A stretch of 64,000 nucleotides of DNA from an uncultured Porphyromonadaceae bacterium (GTDB lineage Bacteria > Bacteroidota > Bacteroidia > Bacteroidales > Muribaculaceae): contig CAMWNI010000003.1 in assembly GCA_947175545.1 (NCBI GenBank), positions 86,535 through 150,534 on the forward strand, written 5' to 3'. This document shows positions 48,038 to 56,580 of the stretch, piece by piece. Each line of letters begins with the position of its first letter. Positions within the stretch are counted from its first letter, which is position 1. The position numbers and the translations under genes were made by a program. Below the pieces are notes generated by a model that saw only the letters and a list, made by a program, of their open reading frames with translations, had not been told where the DNA came from and ran no database searches.

Positions 48038-48937
48038 TTAACGCTGAGGCACAACCCGCATGGCGCTGATTTTGTTGTTCCAGGCCGAAGCAGGGTTGTG
48101 GCGGATTGTGAGTCGCGAGGAGGAGGTTCCGCTCGCGCTCAGATGCTGGTGAAGGGCCATCGCGATGGCTGCTGCGATTTCGCCGTCGGCAGTTGCCGCC
48201 GCCTGAGGAGCGGGAGCTGCTTTGGGCGCCCGGCTCTCATTTTTCTTTGATGAAGCGAGGCGCTTGATCAAATAGAAGCAGAGACAGAGAACGAGCAGAG
48301 CGGAGAATACGATAGTCATTGCCATGATTGTCATGGCGCCGCCATTTTCATCCATTTCTTTGAATTTAGCGATTTTATTGTTGGGAACGGGAATCACGTT
48401 GTGGCCGCCGGGAGTGATTGCGTTGGCGGCCGACGAATTGTCACGCACCTGCCAAGGGGTTCCGGCGTCAACGGCGCGGGCATAGCTCATGTCTGCGGGC
48501 AGAGAAGCCGGAATCGATACTGAGTCAATCAGGTTGATTCCGTCAGCGTCAAAAACGGCTATGAAATTATCCTGATTGGGCTTCAGGGAGAAGCTGAGGT
48601 GGAAAGTGCCGTCCTGCGGCTTGCCGTCGGCAAAGAAGAGGACAGACTGGCCTTTTTCAATCTTGGTTTGCGTGTCGCCAGTCGGAACGAAATATTTCCG
48701 AGGCTCATTGAGGTCGTCGGTTATGTAGATTGCCGCAATGTTGACGGGGGCATGCGTCGGGTTGATAAGTTCAATCCAGGCGGAATGACGTCCGTATTCG
48801 TCAACAACCGAGCTGTTGTTGATAACCATGACCTCGTTGATGCGCAACTCTTTGCGCCCCTGGCCCAGAGCCGCGGGAACGGCAATCAGGGCAAGGGCTG
48901 CAAGAGCGGCTATTTTTTTGAACGGGTTCATTTGCAT
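48038..48937 (-). CDS. Lamin-tail-domain/OadG fusion, decarboxylase gamma subunit
   Basis: 299 residues. Signal peptide (MNPFKKIAALAALALIAVPA), then an exported lamin-tail-like beta domain (RKELRINEVMVINNSSVVDE, WIELINPTHAPVNIAAIYI) to about residue 170, then one membrane helix (about 205-228) and a cytosolic Ala/Pro-rich tail with a short conserved C-terminus, as in OadG subunits. In classic pumps the gamma subunit is a small one-helix anchor; here it carries an extra domain on the outer face. The ATG shares its A with the preceding TGA; an ATG six bases later is also possible. Confidence 0.85.
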   Translation of the reverse strand: MQMNPFKKIAALAALALIAVPAALGQGRKELRINEVMVINNSSVVDEYGRHSAWIELINPTHAPVNIAAIYITDDLNEPRKYFVPTGDTQTKIEKGQSVLFFADGKPQDGTFHLSFSLKPNQDNFIAVFDADGINLIDSVSIPASLPADMSYARAVDAGTPWQVRDNSSAANAITPGGHNVIPVPNNKIAKFKEMDENGGAMTIMAMTIVFSALLVLCLCFYLIKRLASSKKNESRAPKAAPAPQAAATADGEIAAAIAMALHQHLSASGTSSSRLTIRHNPASAWNNKISAMRVVPQR

Positions 48938-50490
48938 CAGAGGGGAATGTTGCCGTGTTTCTTGGGCGGGTTCTGGACGCGCTTGGTTGCAAGCTGCTCA
49001 AGACCGCGGATAATGCGGAAGCGGGTTTCGCGCGGTTCGATAATGTCGTCGATGTAGCCGTATTTCGCTGCATTGTAAGGGTTGCAGAAGAGTTTGTTGT
49101 ATTCTGCTTCCTTTTCGGCGAGGACGGCCTTGGGGTCTTCGGCAGCCTTTGCTTCCTTGGCATAGAGGACTTCGACGGCACCGGCACCACCCATAACGGC
49201 GATCTCGGCCGAGGGCCATGCGTAGTTGAGGTCGCCGCGAAGTTGCTTGCAGGACATTACGATGTGAGAACCGCCGTAGCTCTTGCGCAGGGTAACCGTT
49301 ACCTTAGGCACGGTTGCCTCGCCGTAAGCGTAGAGCAGTTTCGCGCCATGGAGAATAACGCCGTTATATTCCTGGCCTGTGCCGGGAAGGAATCCGGGAA
49401 CGTCGACGAGCGACACAATCGGAATGTTGAAGCAGTCGCAGAAACGTACGAAGCGTGCAGCCTTGCGCGATGCGTTTGAGTCAAGCACTCCGGCAAGATA
49501 CTTGGGCTGGTTGGCCACGATGCCGACCGAACGTCCGTTGAAGCGGGCAAAGCCGATGATGATGTTGCGTGCGAAGTTGCGCTGAACTTCAAGGAACTCG
49601 CCGTTGTCGACAATCGAGCCTATAATGTTGTACATGTCGTAGGCCTTATTGGCGGCTTCCGGAATGATTGAGTTGAGGGCTTCGTCCATGCGGTCGGCCG
49701 GGTCGCCGGTCTCGACAACAGGAGCCTCTTCAAGGTTGTTTTGCGGAATGAAGGAAACCAGATGTTTGATGAGTTCGATAGCCTCTTCGCCGTTCTCAGT
49801 TGCGAAATGGGCAACGCCGCTCTTGGTTGAGTGAACCTGGGCGCCGCCGAGTGCTTCCTGGGTAACGTCCTCGCCCGTAACGGTCTTGACAACCTTCGGG
49901 CCGGTAAGGAACATGTAAGAGATTCCTTTTGCCATGATGGTGAAGTCCGTCAGCGCGGGCGAATAGACCGCACCGCCGGCACACGGGCCGAGAATTGCCG
50001 AGATCTGGGGGATAACACCGGATGCGAGAATGTTGCGCTGGAAGATTTCAGCATAGCCGGCGAGAGCGTTGATGCCTTCTTGAATACGGGCGCCGCCGGA
50101 GTCGTTAAGACCAATGACCGGAGCGCCGACCTTCATTGCCATATCCATGATTTTGCAGATTTTCTGCGCCATGGTTTCGCTGAGCGAGCCGCCGAAAACG
50201 GTGAAGTCTTGTGCGAAAACGTAGACCAGACGGCCTCCAATCGTGCCGCAGCCCGTAACGACGCCATCGCCGGGGAAGGATTTCTTTTCCTGGCCGAAGT
50301 TGGTGCAACGGTGACGGACAAACATGTCATATTCTTCGAAGGAGCCTTCGTCGAGCAGCTGGCTGATACGCTCGCGCGCGGTCATTTTGCCGCGTTCATG
50401 CTGCTTGTCGATGGCTTTCTGGCCACCACCCAGGGCGGCTTCTTTGCGCAGTTCAATGAGTTCCTGCACTTTTTCCAATTGACTGGACAT
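48937..50490 (-). CDS. mmdA: Methylmalonyl-CoA decarboxylase carboxyltransferase subunit
   Basis: 517 residues of the acyl-CoA carboxylase beta family. Crotonase-like halves are visible in [49 protein letters not shown], the C-terminal [16 protein letters not shown] and the glycine-rich [13 protein letters not shown]. It moves the carboxyl of (S)-methylmalonyl-CoA to biotin on MmdC, giving propionyl-CoA. Propionyl-CoA carboxylase activity in reverse cannot be excluded by sequence. It starts 41 bases after mce. Confidence 0.95.
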   Translation of the reverse strand: MSSQLEKVQELIELRKEAALGGGQKAIDKQHERGKMTARERISQLLDEGSFEEYDMFVRHRCTNFGQEKKSFPGDGVVTGCGTIGGRLVYVFAQDFTVFGGSLSETMAQKICKIMDMAMKVGAPVIGLNDSGGARIQEGINALAGYAEIFQRNILASGVIPQISAILGPCAGGAVYSPALTDFTIMAKGISYMFLTGPKVVKTVTGEDVTQEALGGAQVHSTKSGVAHFATENGEEAIELIKHLVSFIPQNNLEEAPVVETGDPADRMDEALNSIIPEAANKAYDMYNIIGSIVDNGEFLEVQRNFARNIIIGFARFNGRSVGIVANQPKYLAGVLDSNASRKAARFVRFCDCFNIPIVSLVDVPGFLPGTGQEYNGVILHGAKLLYAYGEATVPKVTVTLRKSYGGSHIVMSCKQLRGDLNYAWPSAEIAVMGGAGAVEVLYAKEAKAAEDPKAVLAEKEAEYNKLFCNPYNAAKYGYIDDIIEPRETRFRIIRGLEQLATKRVQNPPKKHGNIPL

Positions 50491-50531
50491 TATTTCTAAT
50501 TTTAAAAATGAAAATGCTAAAGAAAAATCAA

Positions 50532-50948
50532 TTATTTGGGCTGTTCGCAGAGTTCAATCAGGGTGCCGCAGGTGCTTTTCGGATGGAGGAACGCGATGTC
50601 AAGACCTTCGGCGCCTTTGCGGGGAGCCTTGTCAATCAGTTTGCAACCTTTTTCTTCGAGTTCGCCGAGCGCATTGGCAACGCCGTCGGTGATGTTGAGG
50701 GCTACGTGCTGGATGCCTCCGCGGCCGCCGTTGTTGGCAATGAACTTGCTGATGGCGCTGTCTTCCGAAGTGCCTTCGAGTAATTCGATTTTGGTCTGGC
50801 CTACGCGGAAGAAGGCTGTGCGAACTTTCTGATCAGCAACTTCTTCGATTGCAAAACACTTCAGTCCGAGCATCTTTTCGTAGAACGGAATTGCCTCGTC
50901 GAGCGACGTAACGGCAATGCCAATATGCTCAATATGAGATATCTCCAT
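50532..50948 (-). CDS. mce: Methylmalonyl-CoA epimerase
   Basis: 138 residues of the glyoxalase/VOC fold. It opens [22 protein letters not shown] with the first metal His, followed by the second His in [10 protein letters not shown] and the terminal metal Glu in [28 protein letters not shown] completes the fold. It converts (R)- to (S)-methylmalonyl-CoA, the form used by the decarboxylase downstream. It is the first gene of the operon. No mutase (mutAB) is in the window. Confidence 0.96.
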   Translation of the reverse strand: MEISHIEHIGIAVTSLDEAIPFYEKMLGLKCFAIEEVADQKVRTAFFRVGQTKIELLEGTSEDSAISKFIANNGGRGGIQHVALNITDGVANALGELEEKGCKLIDKAPRKGAEGLDIAFLHPKSTCGTLIELCEQPK

Positions 50949-50991
50949 ATTAAAACGTGGGTTAATGATTTAGTTATATTATTCAACATCG

Positions 50992-51022
50992 CAAAGTTAC
51001 CCCAAATTTGCGAATTTTCCAA
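50992..51022 (-). promoter_or_regulatory. Promoter of the mce-mmd operon
   Basis: On the minus strand TTGG (51019-51022), 19 bases, then TAACTTTG (50992-50999). Leader about 37 nt. Confidence 0.7.
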
Positions 51023-51037
51023 ATTAAGGGGCTGAAA

Positions 51038-52903
51038 TTAGAGTGAGAGAGCGATGCCGCCGAGCGCGGTGAAGCCGGGCAGTGTATAGCCGCGTGTTAT
51101 CGTGTAGCGCGTATCGGTCAGGTTGTCAAGGTCGAGGGTCAGGCGCAAGGGTTGACATACACGGTAGGTCAGACGCAAGGATGCCGTTGCGAAATTCTTA
51201 ATCGGGCAGTCGTCGGCTACGTAGAGCCGGCCGACGCCTTTTACGGTCAGGTCTGCTGTGAATCCCTTGAATGGAGCGCAGCCCGCTGTCAGCGAATACT
51301 GATGGCGCGGAGATCCGGTCAGGGTCTTCAATGATGAGTGCAGGTAACTGTATGTGGCGTTAAGCCGCAGCCAGTCGAGGGGGTGGGAGGCGGCAGACAC
51401 TTCAATGCCTTTGTTTGTCAGTCGCCCTGTGTTTTCGTTAATGACAGGGCCTTGTTGAATCATGTTGATTGCGCGGCAGAGGTAGGCCGTTATGTCTATG
51501 TCGAGCCAGCGGCCAAGGTGCTTGCCGACGCTGAGTTCGTAGTTCCACATCGTTTCAGGATTCAACTCCGGATTGGCGAATTTGTAGAGATACATTTCGC
51601 GGAACGAGGGGTTGCGGTAGCCGTTGGCGGCGGAGGCTTTGACTGTCCACCCTTTGGCCGGACGGTAAGCGATGCCGATTTGCGGAACCCAGTGAGACCG
51701 GAAATGCGAACTGTTAGCCATGCGCAGTCCGCCGCTGATTGTCAGACGGTTGCTGAATAGTTCCTGGCTGAGGGTCAGATAAGGGGAGTATTCCACAATC
51801 TGTTTGAGGCCCATGGTTGTCAGGGATCCGGGCTGATGGTCTTTGCCGCCTGACAGCGGAATCCTTCCGGTGTAGCGGTCAAAGTCAAAGCCGACGGTCA
51901 TTCCTGCTCCTGTCCAGGGCTTGAGATTCTGGTAGGCAATCAGCCCGAGGCGGTCGTCAAGACTGTGAAAGCGGCGCGGATCGCGCACGAAGTGGTTACC
52001 GTAACTGTAATAGACGCGGGTTGCTCCGCTGGCGGCTCCATATGTGTTTGTTGCGGTCAGTGAGGCTTCCCCTCGGGTGATGTTCTGATGGTAGACATCT
52101 GTCGACTCCGGATTGCTCAGCTGCGGATAGACGGGGTCATTGCCCGTGAAGTGCATCAGGGTGTAGTCTGTTGTCAGAGTCCAGTGGCGGTTAACGTCAA
52201 ACGCGACTTTGGCGTAAGCCGAAGCCTGGTTGAAGTCGAAGTTCTTTCGAATGCCGTCCGTGCGGTTGTAACTTAGACTTATGAACGAGCGGAATCGCCC
52301 GATATGGAGGGCGTTGGATGCCGACGTCAGCAATGTGTTGTATGAGCCGTATTTGGCTGTCAGGGTCGTGTTGACGCGTCTTGCTCCGGGATTCTTGGTT
52401 ATGATGTTGATTACGCCCGCCATTGCATTTGAGCCGTAAAGAACCGAGGCGGGACCGCGCAGGATTTCAACCCGGTCAATGGTCTCCGTTCCGTAGAAGT
52501 CAGCAACCTGGTGAGAATAAATGCCGGCAAACTGAGGTTGGCCGTCAACCATCATCAGCAGCGCGCTTGCTCTGTCGCCGCCAACTCCGCGCATTTTTAT
52601 ATGGCCCGAACCTCCCGTAGCCACTCCGAAACCAAAAATGTTTCTTTCCGTGACAAACAGGCTCGGAACCATTCCGGATACGGCGCTCAGGAGCTGCGTG
52701 CTTCCGGTTGCTTCGAGTTGATTTGCGTTGATGGTGGAAACGGTGTAAGGAAGCAGATTGCGTCCGATTGCAGAGTTCGTTCCGGTTACGACGACTTCAT
52801 CCAGCCGTCTGGGTCTCTCTGAAATGGAATCCTGCTGACCGAGGGCGATTGGAGTGCCGACGGTCAGCAGGATTAATGACCAATGTAGTCTGAGTTTAGT
52901 CAA
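51038..52903 (-). CDS. TonB-dependent outer membrane receptor
   Basis: About 621 residues from a TTG at 52903, chosen because it yields a normal signal peptide (TKLRLHWSLILLTVGTPIAL) right at the stop of the DUF362 gene; an ATG at 52951 would add a 16-residue extension inside that gene. The TonB box region is RRLDEVVVTGTN. The plug carries VDGQPQFAGIYSH and VEILRGPASVLYGSNAMAGVINIIT; a 22-strand-type barrel follows, ending TLPGFTALGGIALSL. It lacks a carboxypeptidase-regulatory extension, so it is more like vitamin or metal receptors than SusC. Ligand unknown. Confidence 0.93.
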   Translation of the reverse strand: MTKLRLHWSLILLTVGTPIALGQQDSISERPRRLDEVVVTGTNSAIGRNLLPYTVSTINANQLEATGSTQLLSAVSGMVPSLFVTERNIFGFGVATGGSGHIKMRGVGGDRASALLMMVDGQPQFAGIYSHQVADFYGTETIDRVEILRGPASVLYGSNAMAGVINIITKNPGARRVNTTLTAKYGSYNTLLTSASNALHIGRFRSFISLSYNRTDGIRKNFDFNQASAYAKVAFDVNRHWTLTTDYTLMHFTGNDPVYPQLSNPESTDVYHQNITRGEASLTATNTYGAASGATRVYYSYGNHFVRDPRRFHSLDDRLGLIAYQNLKPWTGAGMTVGFDFDRYTGRIPLSGGKDHQPGSLTTMGLKQIVEYSPYLTLSQELFSNRLTISGGLRMANSSHFRSHWVPQIGIAYRPAKGWTVKASAANGYRNPSFREMYLYKFANPELNPETMWNYELSVGKHLGRWLDIDITAYLCRAINMIQQGPVINENTGRLTNKGIEVSAASHPLDWLRLNATYSYLHSSLKTLTGSPRHQYSLTAGCAPFKGFTADLTVKGVGRLYVADDCPIKNFATASLRLTYRVCQPLRLTLDLDNLTDTRYTITRGYTLPGFTALGGIALSL

Positions 52904-53873
52904 TTGACACAAGTTTGTAAGTTTGAGAACCAAGGCCGATTTGTTCGCCATAGTCAAGGGTGTGCATGCCGTGGCGAGAGTCGATGCGCTCAATCAGGTG
53001 TATTTTACCATGATCTTCGCTCTGACGCACGAGGTCAGTGCAGGCCTTGTCGAGAGCAATCGGGTCAAGTGAGGCCAGGATACCGATGTCGCCCATAGCC
53101 GGATCTTCGGGCGAGGAGTCGCAGTCGCAGTCAACCGAAAGGTTATTGGCGATGCTTATATAGATAATCTTGTCGCCGGCATGGTCGGCAACTGCTTTAG
53201 CGGCTTCGGCCATTGATTCAAGGAAATCGTCCTGGTCGGCGATTTTTTGCCAGATGCTGTCGGTTGTTTCAATTTTGCCGGCAGTGTGAATATAACTTTT
53301 GCCGTTGCCGGACGCAATGCCGATTGACATATTCTTGACGGCGCCGCCGAATCCGCCCATGGCATGACCCTTGAAGTGAGAAAGAATCACGGTGAAATCA
53401 TAATTAGGGTAGTGCGAGCCGACAATGTCATACTTAAGATGCTTACCGCTGTCGACGGGAAGTTTGATTTCACCCTCGGCATCCATGATGTCAACCGGAG
53501 CAATTGCAGTGAAGCCATGTTCTTCTGCGGCCTTGAGATGGTCCTCAGTCGTGAAGCGGCGTCCGTTGTAGGCCGTGTTGCACTCAACGATTGTGCCGTT
53601 GGTGAGGTCAACGAGATCCTTGATCAGCGAGGGCTGGAGAAAGTTATGTCCGCCGGGTTCGCCGGTTGAGATTTTAATGGCTACTTTGCCTTCGGCTTCA
53701 CGGCCGAGAGCCTTATAAATCTTAACAAGGGCGTCGGGCGAAATCTCTTTCGTCATGAAAACGATTGATGAATCAGGCTGTAAAGTAGCAGAATCAGCAT
53801 CGGCTGATTTTTTTGTGCCGCAAGCCGATAGAGAGATGGCTCCGAGAAGGAAACCGAAAAATAAATTTTTCAT
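52896..53873 (-). CDS. DUF362 lipoprotein
   Basis: 325 residues. Lipobox LSAC (Cys18) after MKNLFFGFLLGAIS. The DUF362 domain is recognised by KISTGEPGGHNFLQPSLIKD, FTVILSHFKGHAMGGFGGAVKNM and DIGILASLDPIALDKACTD. Unlike many DUF362 proteins it has no ferredoxin cluster; the only Cys pair (CDCDSS) is in a variable loop. Function unknown; it is coupled to the receptor gene downstream, so a shared role in uptake of a ligand is possible. Promoter at 53909-53939. Confidence 0.88.
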   Translation of the reverse strand: MKNLFFGFLLGAISLSACGTKKSADADSATLQPDSSIVFMTKEISPDALVKIYKALGREAEGKVAIKISTGEPGGHNFLQPSLIKDLVDLTNGTIVECNTAYNGRRFTTEDHLKAAEEHGFTAIAPVDIMDAEGEIKLPVDSGKHLKYDIVGSHYPNYDFTVILSHFKGHAMGGFGGAVKNMSIGIASGNGKSYIHTAGKIETTDSIWQKIADQDDFLESMAEAAKAVADHAGDKIIYISIANNLSVDCDCDSSPEDPAMGDIGILASLDPIALDKACTDLVRQSEDHGKIHLIERIDSRHGMHTLDYGEQIGLGSQTYKLVSID

Positions 53874-53908
53874 AAGTGGAAATGTGAACGATATTGAGTT
53901 TTATGGCG

Positions 53909-53939
53909 CAAAGTTACGTAAAAATATGACTTTTACAAA
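53909..53939 (-). promoter_or_regulatory. Promoter of the DUF362-receptor pair
   Basis: On the minus strand TTTG (53936-53939), exactly 19 bases, then TAACTTTG (53909-53916), a perfect match to the consensus. Confidence 0.8.
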
Positions 53940-54041
53940 ATTACACCATTGAGTCCGAGTCAGAGAGGGTTATTCGGAACCATTTCGGTTGATTATGCGT
54001 TGTAGAAGTAAACATGCTATGAAAATATGACAAGAAAAGAA

Positions 54042-54446
54042 CTAACCGACATCACATTGCCCATCATATGGCAGAGCCATAATGTATTGTCCACATAATA
54101 CCGCATCATTAGCGAGGATGAGTTGGTTAATCGGCACTATGATATCAACATCTATATCTATGTTGGCGGCATTGCGTGTCTTTATGCGTCGGAATTCTTC
54201 ATTCATCAAATGCGTGCGGTGAAGCATCGGATTGTGATCCTCAATAAATATATATTCAACTTCCGGGAACTCGGTTTGCATAATTCCACATAGATGTGAT
54301 TCGCTATCAGATTCAATAATCATCAGATGCGCGTCTGTATATTTTCGATAAAACCCAAGTGAGGCTCTTACATTTGCCAGCCGATCCGGTGAATCAATCC
54401 GGGTTGACATCATTATGGTCAAATCGGGTAAATGTTGCTTTCTCAT
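54042..54446 (-). CDS. Truncated glycosyltransferase-like protein
   Basis: 134 residues. The N-terminus DLTIMMSTRIDSPDRLANVR and the later IDIDVDIIVPINQL (a DxD-type metal site, about 97-104) resemble small family 2-like glycosyltransferases found beside Bacteroidales natural-product genes. The frame stops soon after MALPYDGQCDVG, where relatives would continue through the acceptor half, so the gene is probably a 5' remnant. It overlaps the LanC-like gene by four bases (ATGA), the junction of a once intact operon. Confidence 0.55.
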   Translation of the reverse strand: MRKQHLPDLTIMMSTRIDSPDRLANVRASLGFYRKYTDAHLMIIESDSESHLCGIMQTEFPEVEYIFIEDHNPMLHRTHLMNEEFRRIKTRNAANIDIDVDIIVPINQLILANDAVLCGQYIMALPYDGQCDVG

Positions 54447-55297
54447 AGGTCATTTCCATAAATGTGATTTGACAAAAAGCCCAGACCAATTCCGACAAGA
54501 TTGTCAATTTGGGTATCGCCAACGTTGATTGTTCGGAATATTTCGGCAAATAATTCCGGAATATCGTATAAGAAAGCAATTGTACCGATGTAGCTCATTT
54601 CTTTGTCGCTCCACGCTCGTTTTACAGTCGTTCCACCCATCAAATAATCAAGAATATAATTGTCAGCAGGACGGGAACCATTCCGATCATATGGCATATG
54701 CTTAATATACGTTTGTAATTGTTGAGCTTTGTATGTAAAGACTTTCTGTTTCTCCGCCAATTGCATAAATCGCAAAGTCGAATGAAGCAAAGACGCTTTA
54801 AGCGTTGTATTGTCATGAATATGAGGAATAGATCGTGTCAGGAAATATTCACAATCACGCATATACAGAACTATCCATTCCGCAAGAGAGTAAAATGGAA
54901 TCCCATCAAGAAGTTTTAATGTTTTTAGACCGACCAGTCCAAAAGGGTATAACATCAGGTTTTGCGTCAATTTAACCGGACTATCATAGCAATATGTACA
55001 ACTTCGCGATACGGCCTCACAAACTATTTGCTCTAAACTATGGCCATTTGGCAAGGTAATAATTTGATTTTCAAGAAGAGTTGTGACCAGCCAAAGTTTC
55101 CAAACCCCAATACTGATATCTCCTTTCCTGAAATCCAATAATCCGTTCAATACTGCCCTTGTGTCATCAGAAATATCGCCATCCGAAACAAATGCGGATA
55201 TGATTGCCGCACCCATTTTGCCTCCAAAAATCGAATCGCAGGATAATTCCACCGAATGTTCCCGCAATCTGTCGTATATTTGTTGAAACGTTGTCAT
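54443..55297 (-). CDS. LanC-like / peptide maturation protein
   Basis: 284 residues, helical. Segments CDSIFGGKMGAAIISAF near the N-terminus and DNLVGIGLGFLSNHI at the C-terminus resemble the opening and closing glycine motifs of lanthionine-synthetase C-like barrels seen in Bacteroidales. The zinc-binding Cys-His sites of true LanC enzymes are not visible and the protein is shorter, so cyclase activity is doubtful. It sits upstream of a truncated glycosyltransferase; no precursor peptide or radical SAM gene is near. The call is tentative. Confidence 0.45.
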   Translation of the reverse strand: MTTFQQIYDRLREHSVELSCDSIFGGKMGAAIISAFVSDGDISDDTRAVLNGLLDFRKGDISIGVWKLWLVTTLLENQIITLPNGHSLEQIVCEAVSRSCTYCYDSPVKLTQNLMLYPFGLVGLKTLKLLDGIPFYSLAEWIVLYMRDCEYFLTRSIPHIHDNTTLKASLLHSTLRFMQLAEKQKVFTYKAQQLQTYIKHMPYDRNGSRPADNYILDYLMGGTTVKRAWSDKEMSYIGTIAFLYDIPELFAEIFRTINVGDTQIDNLVGIGLGFLSNHIYGNDL

Positions 55298-55375
55298 ATT
55301 AGAATTTTACAGTAAAACGAGTTTACCTCAATATTGGTTCACATATAACCATTATAATGAGTACCACATATAATG

Positions 55376-55419
55376 AATACACAGGAGGACACACTCTGAA
55401 GCGCGTCCTCTTGTGTATT
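55376..55419. terminator. Strong hairpin between the LanC-like gene and element debris
   Basis: 15-bp stem with one G-U pair (55376-55390 with 55405-55419), 14-base loop. No clear T tract. It follows the lysozyme fragment on the minus strand and may be that gene's old terminator. Confidence 0.45.
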
Positions 55420-55431
55420 ATACGGTAAATG

Positions 55432-55640
55432 TTACAAACTGAACAGAGCTGCATACTCAAAGAGCCTTCTAGTGTAAAGGCCCGAATGCCATTTGCCTTT
55501 ATAATGGCAGTGTGAGGTGTAGGATTTGAAGATATTGCGGTCGCCACACTTCAACTTTTTCAGGACGGTGGATTTGTTGATTACACCGGGATCACAGTTG
55601 TAGGCGAGTGCGCTGGCTGTATTAGTCCCGAAATTCGGCG
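55432..55640 (-). pseudogene. GH24 lysozyme fragment, copy 2
   Basis: The minus-strand frame encodes ALAYNCDPGVINKSTVLKKL, then KCGDRNIFKSYTSHCHYKG and GLYTRRLFEYAALFSL. This matches the C-terminal half of the lysozyme relic at 61435-61952 (AYNCEPGVVNRSTILKKLKR and RRLTEFAALLVP there), visibly similar but not identical in DNA. The catalytic N-terminal half is missing. It is the remains of a second, related conjugative element or an old duplication. Confidence 0.7.
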
Positions 55641-55719
55641 CTTGGGACCACTTATCATGCAATCTGTCTATCAGTAATTTTAGAGAACTAAAATAAAATG
55701 TCCAAGGCAGAATCAACAA

Positions 55720-56100
55720 GTGTTATCGTGAAAAGCTTTCGGAGTGAAACAGAGAAATAAATCACAAGGGAATCCGATATAGACGAGGCTGTGGTTGTTG
55801 CGATAATAGAACAGTCCCATAACTGTCATGATGGGCTGTATAGCACAAGGCGAAAATGTATCTCTACGTGGTCCAGCTATTTCATTGTCACGGCCTGTGC
55901 CGAGAGAACCATCAATATCAGCAATAACGCTTCGCACGTTATCTTAGATTACAACATTCAGTCGTTCACCCACCACTGTTTCAAAGAGGAAGTTGCAAAG
56001 TGATATGGGCTATGATGATAATGAATATTATAATACTCCATTGAAGATATGGAGCCGACAGGCATAATCACATACTTATCCCAAAGATATCCATGGGATG
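55720..56100. other. Unassigned stretch, probably decayed coding DNA
   Basis: Nothing here could be assigned. A 74-residue minus-strand frame (55713-55937) has a codon-like texture but no recognisable motif. Given the flanking debris, degraded mobile-element DNA is the simplest reading. Confidence 0.3.
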
Positions 56101-56119
56101 GTCGAAAGGGGCAAGTACT

Positions 56120-56345
56120 CAAGTATGGTTTTTCGGACTAAACTGTATCTGTTAGTCAATGATGAGGGTTAAAAGATAACATAAAGAATTCTCTGATGCC
56201 TGTGGCAAGCAAAATTATGCTACACAAAAGAGTGCTTGTCAAATCTCTTAATGGTAAACTTAAAAAAATGCCGTGAGAGTTATAGTCGCATACTGCTGTT
56301 TCCCAAACCAACACGCTATCTCTTTGGCGCTCGTGACGGATTATC
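56120..56345 (+). pseudogene. IS982-like transposase remnant
   Basis: Plus-strand translation in broken frames gives TKLYLLVNDEG, then KNSLMPVASKIMLHKRVLVK and SLNGKLKKM. These fit the middle and C-terminal catalytic region of IS982-family transposases (in intact ones: a KLH-VND-G block, then KNSLMPVADKILLRKRALIE with the catalytic Glu, here Lys). Stops and a deletion separate the parts. No terminal inverted repeats were identified. Confidence 0.5.
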
Positions 56346-56474
56346 AGTTGGCATTATTCTGATTGATTATATTGGACTTACATTACCTATAATTGGTTTT
56401 AATTGCTCTTAAATTTAAATTTATAGGCTTTTTGATGATAATCATTCCAATTTTTTCATTTTTTAATCATAACA

Positions 56475-56506
56475 TTGATTTTTTAGAAAAATTTTTACTA
56501 ACTTTG
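56475..56506 (+). promoter_or_regulatory. Promoter of the three-gene island
   Basis: TTG (56475-56477), 21 bases, then TAACTTTG (56499-56506). The leader to the ATG at 56581 is about 70 nt. The region is extremely AT-rich. Confidence 0.55.
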
Positions 56507-56580
56507 CGACCAATTAACTACTACCCTTTAACAACATTAAAACTGATTCCATAGTTTTGAGCAAGATATAGATTTTGCCC

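Noticed and set aside
55713..55937. A 74-residue minus-strand frame as a gene
   Set aside because: No recognisable motif, no promoter, and it lies in element debris; kept only as an unassigned stretch.
53950..56500. A second attachment site (copy of the tmRNA 3' end) on the left of the element
   Set aside because: I could not find a matching tmRNA-end sequence anywhere in the window, so the left boundary is left undefined.
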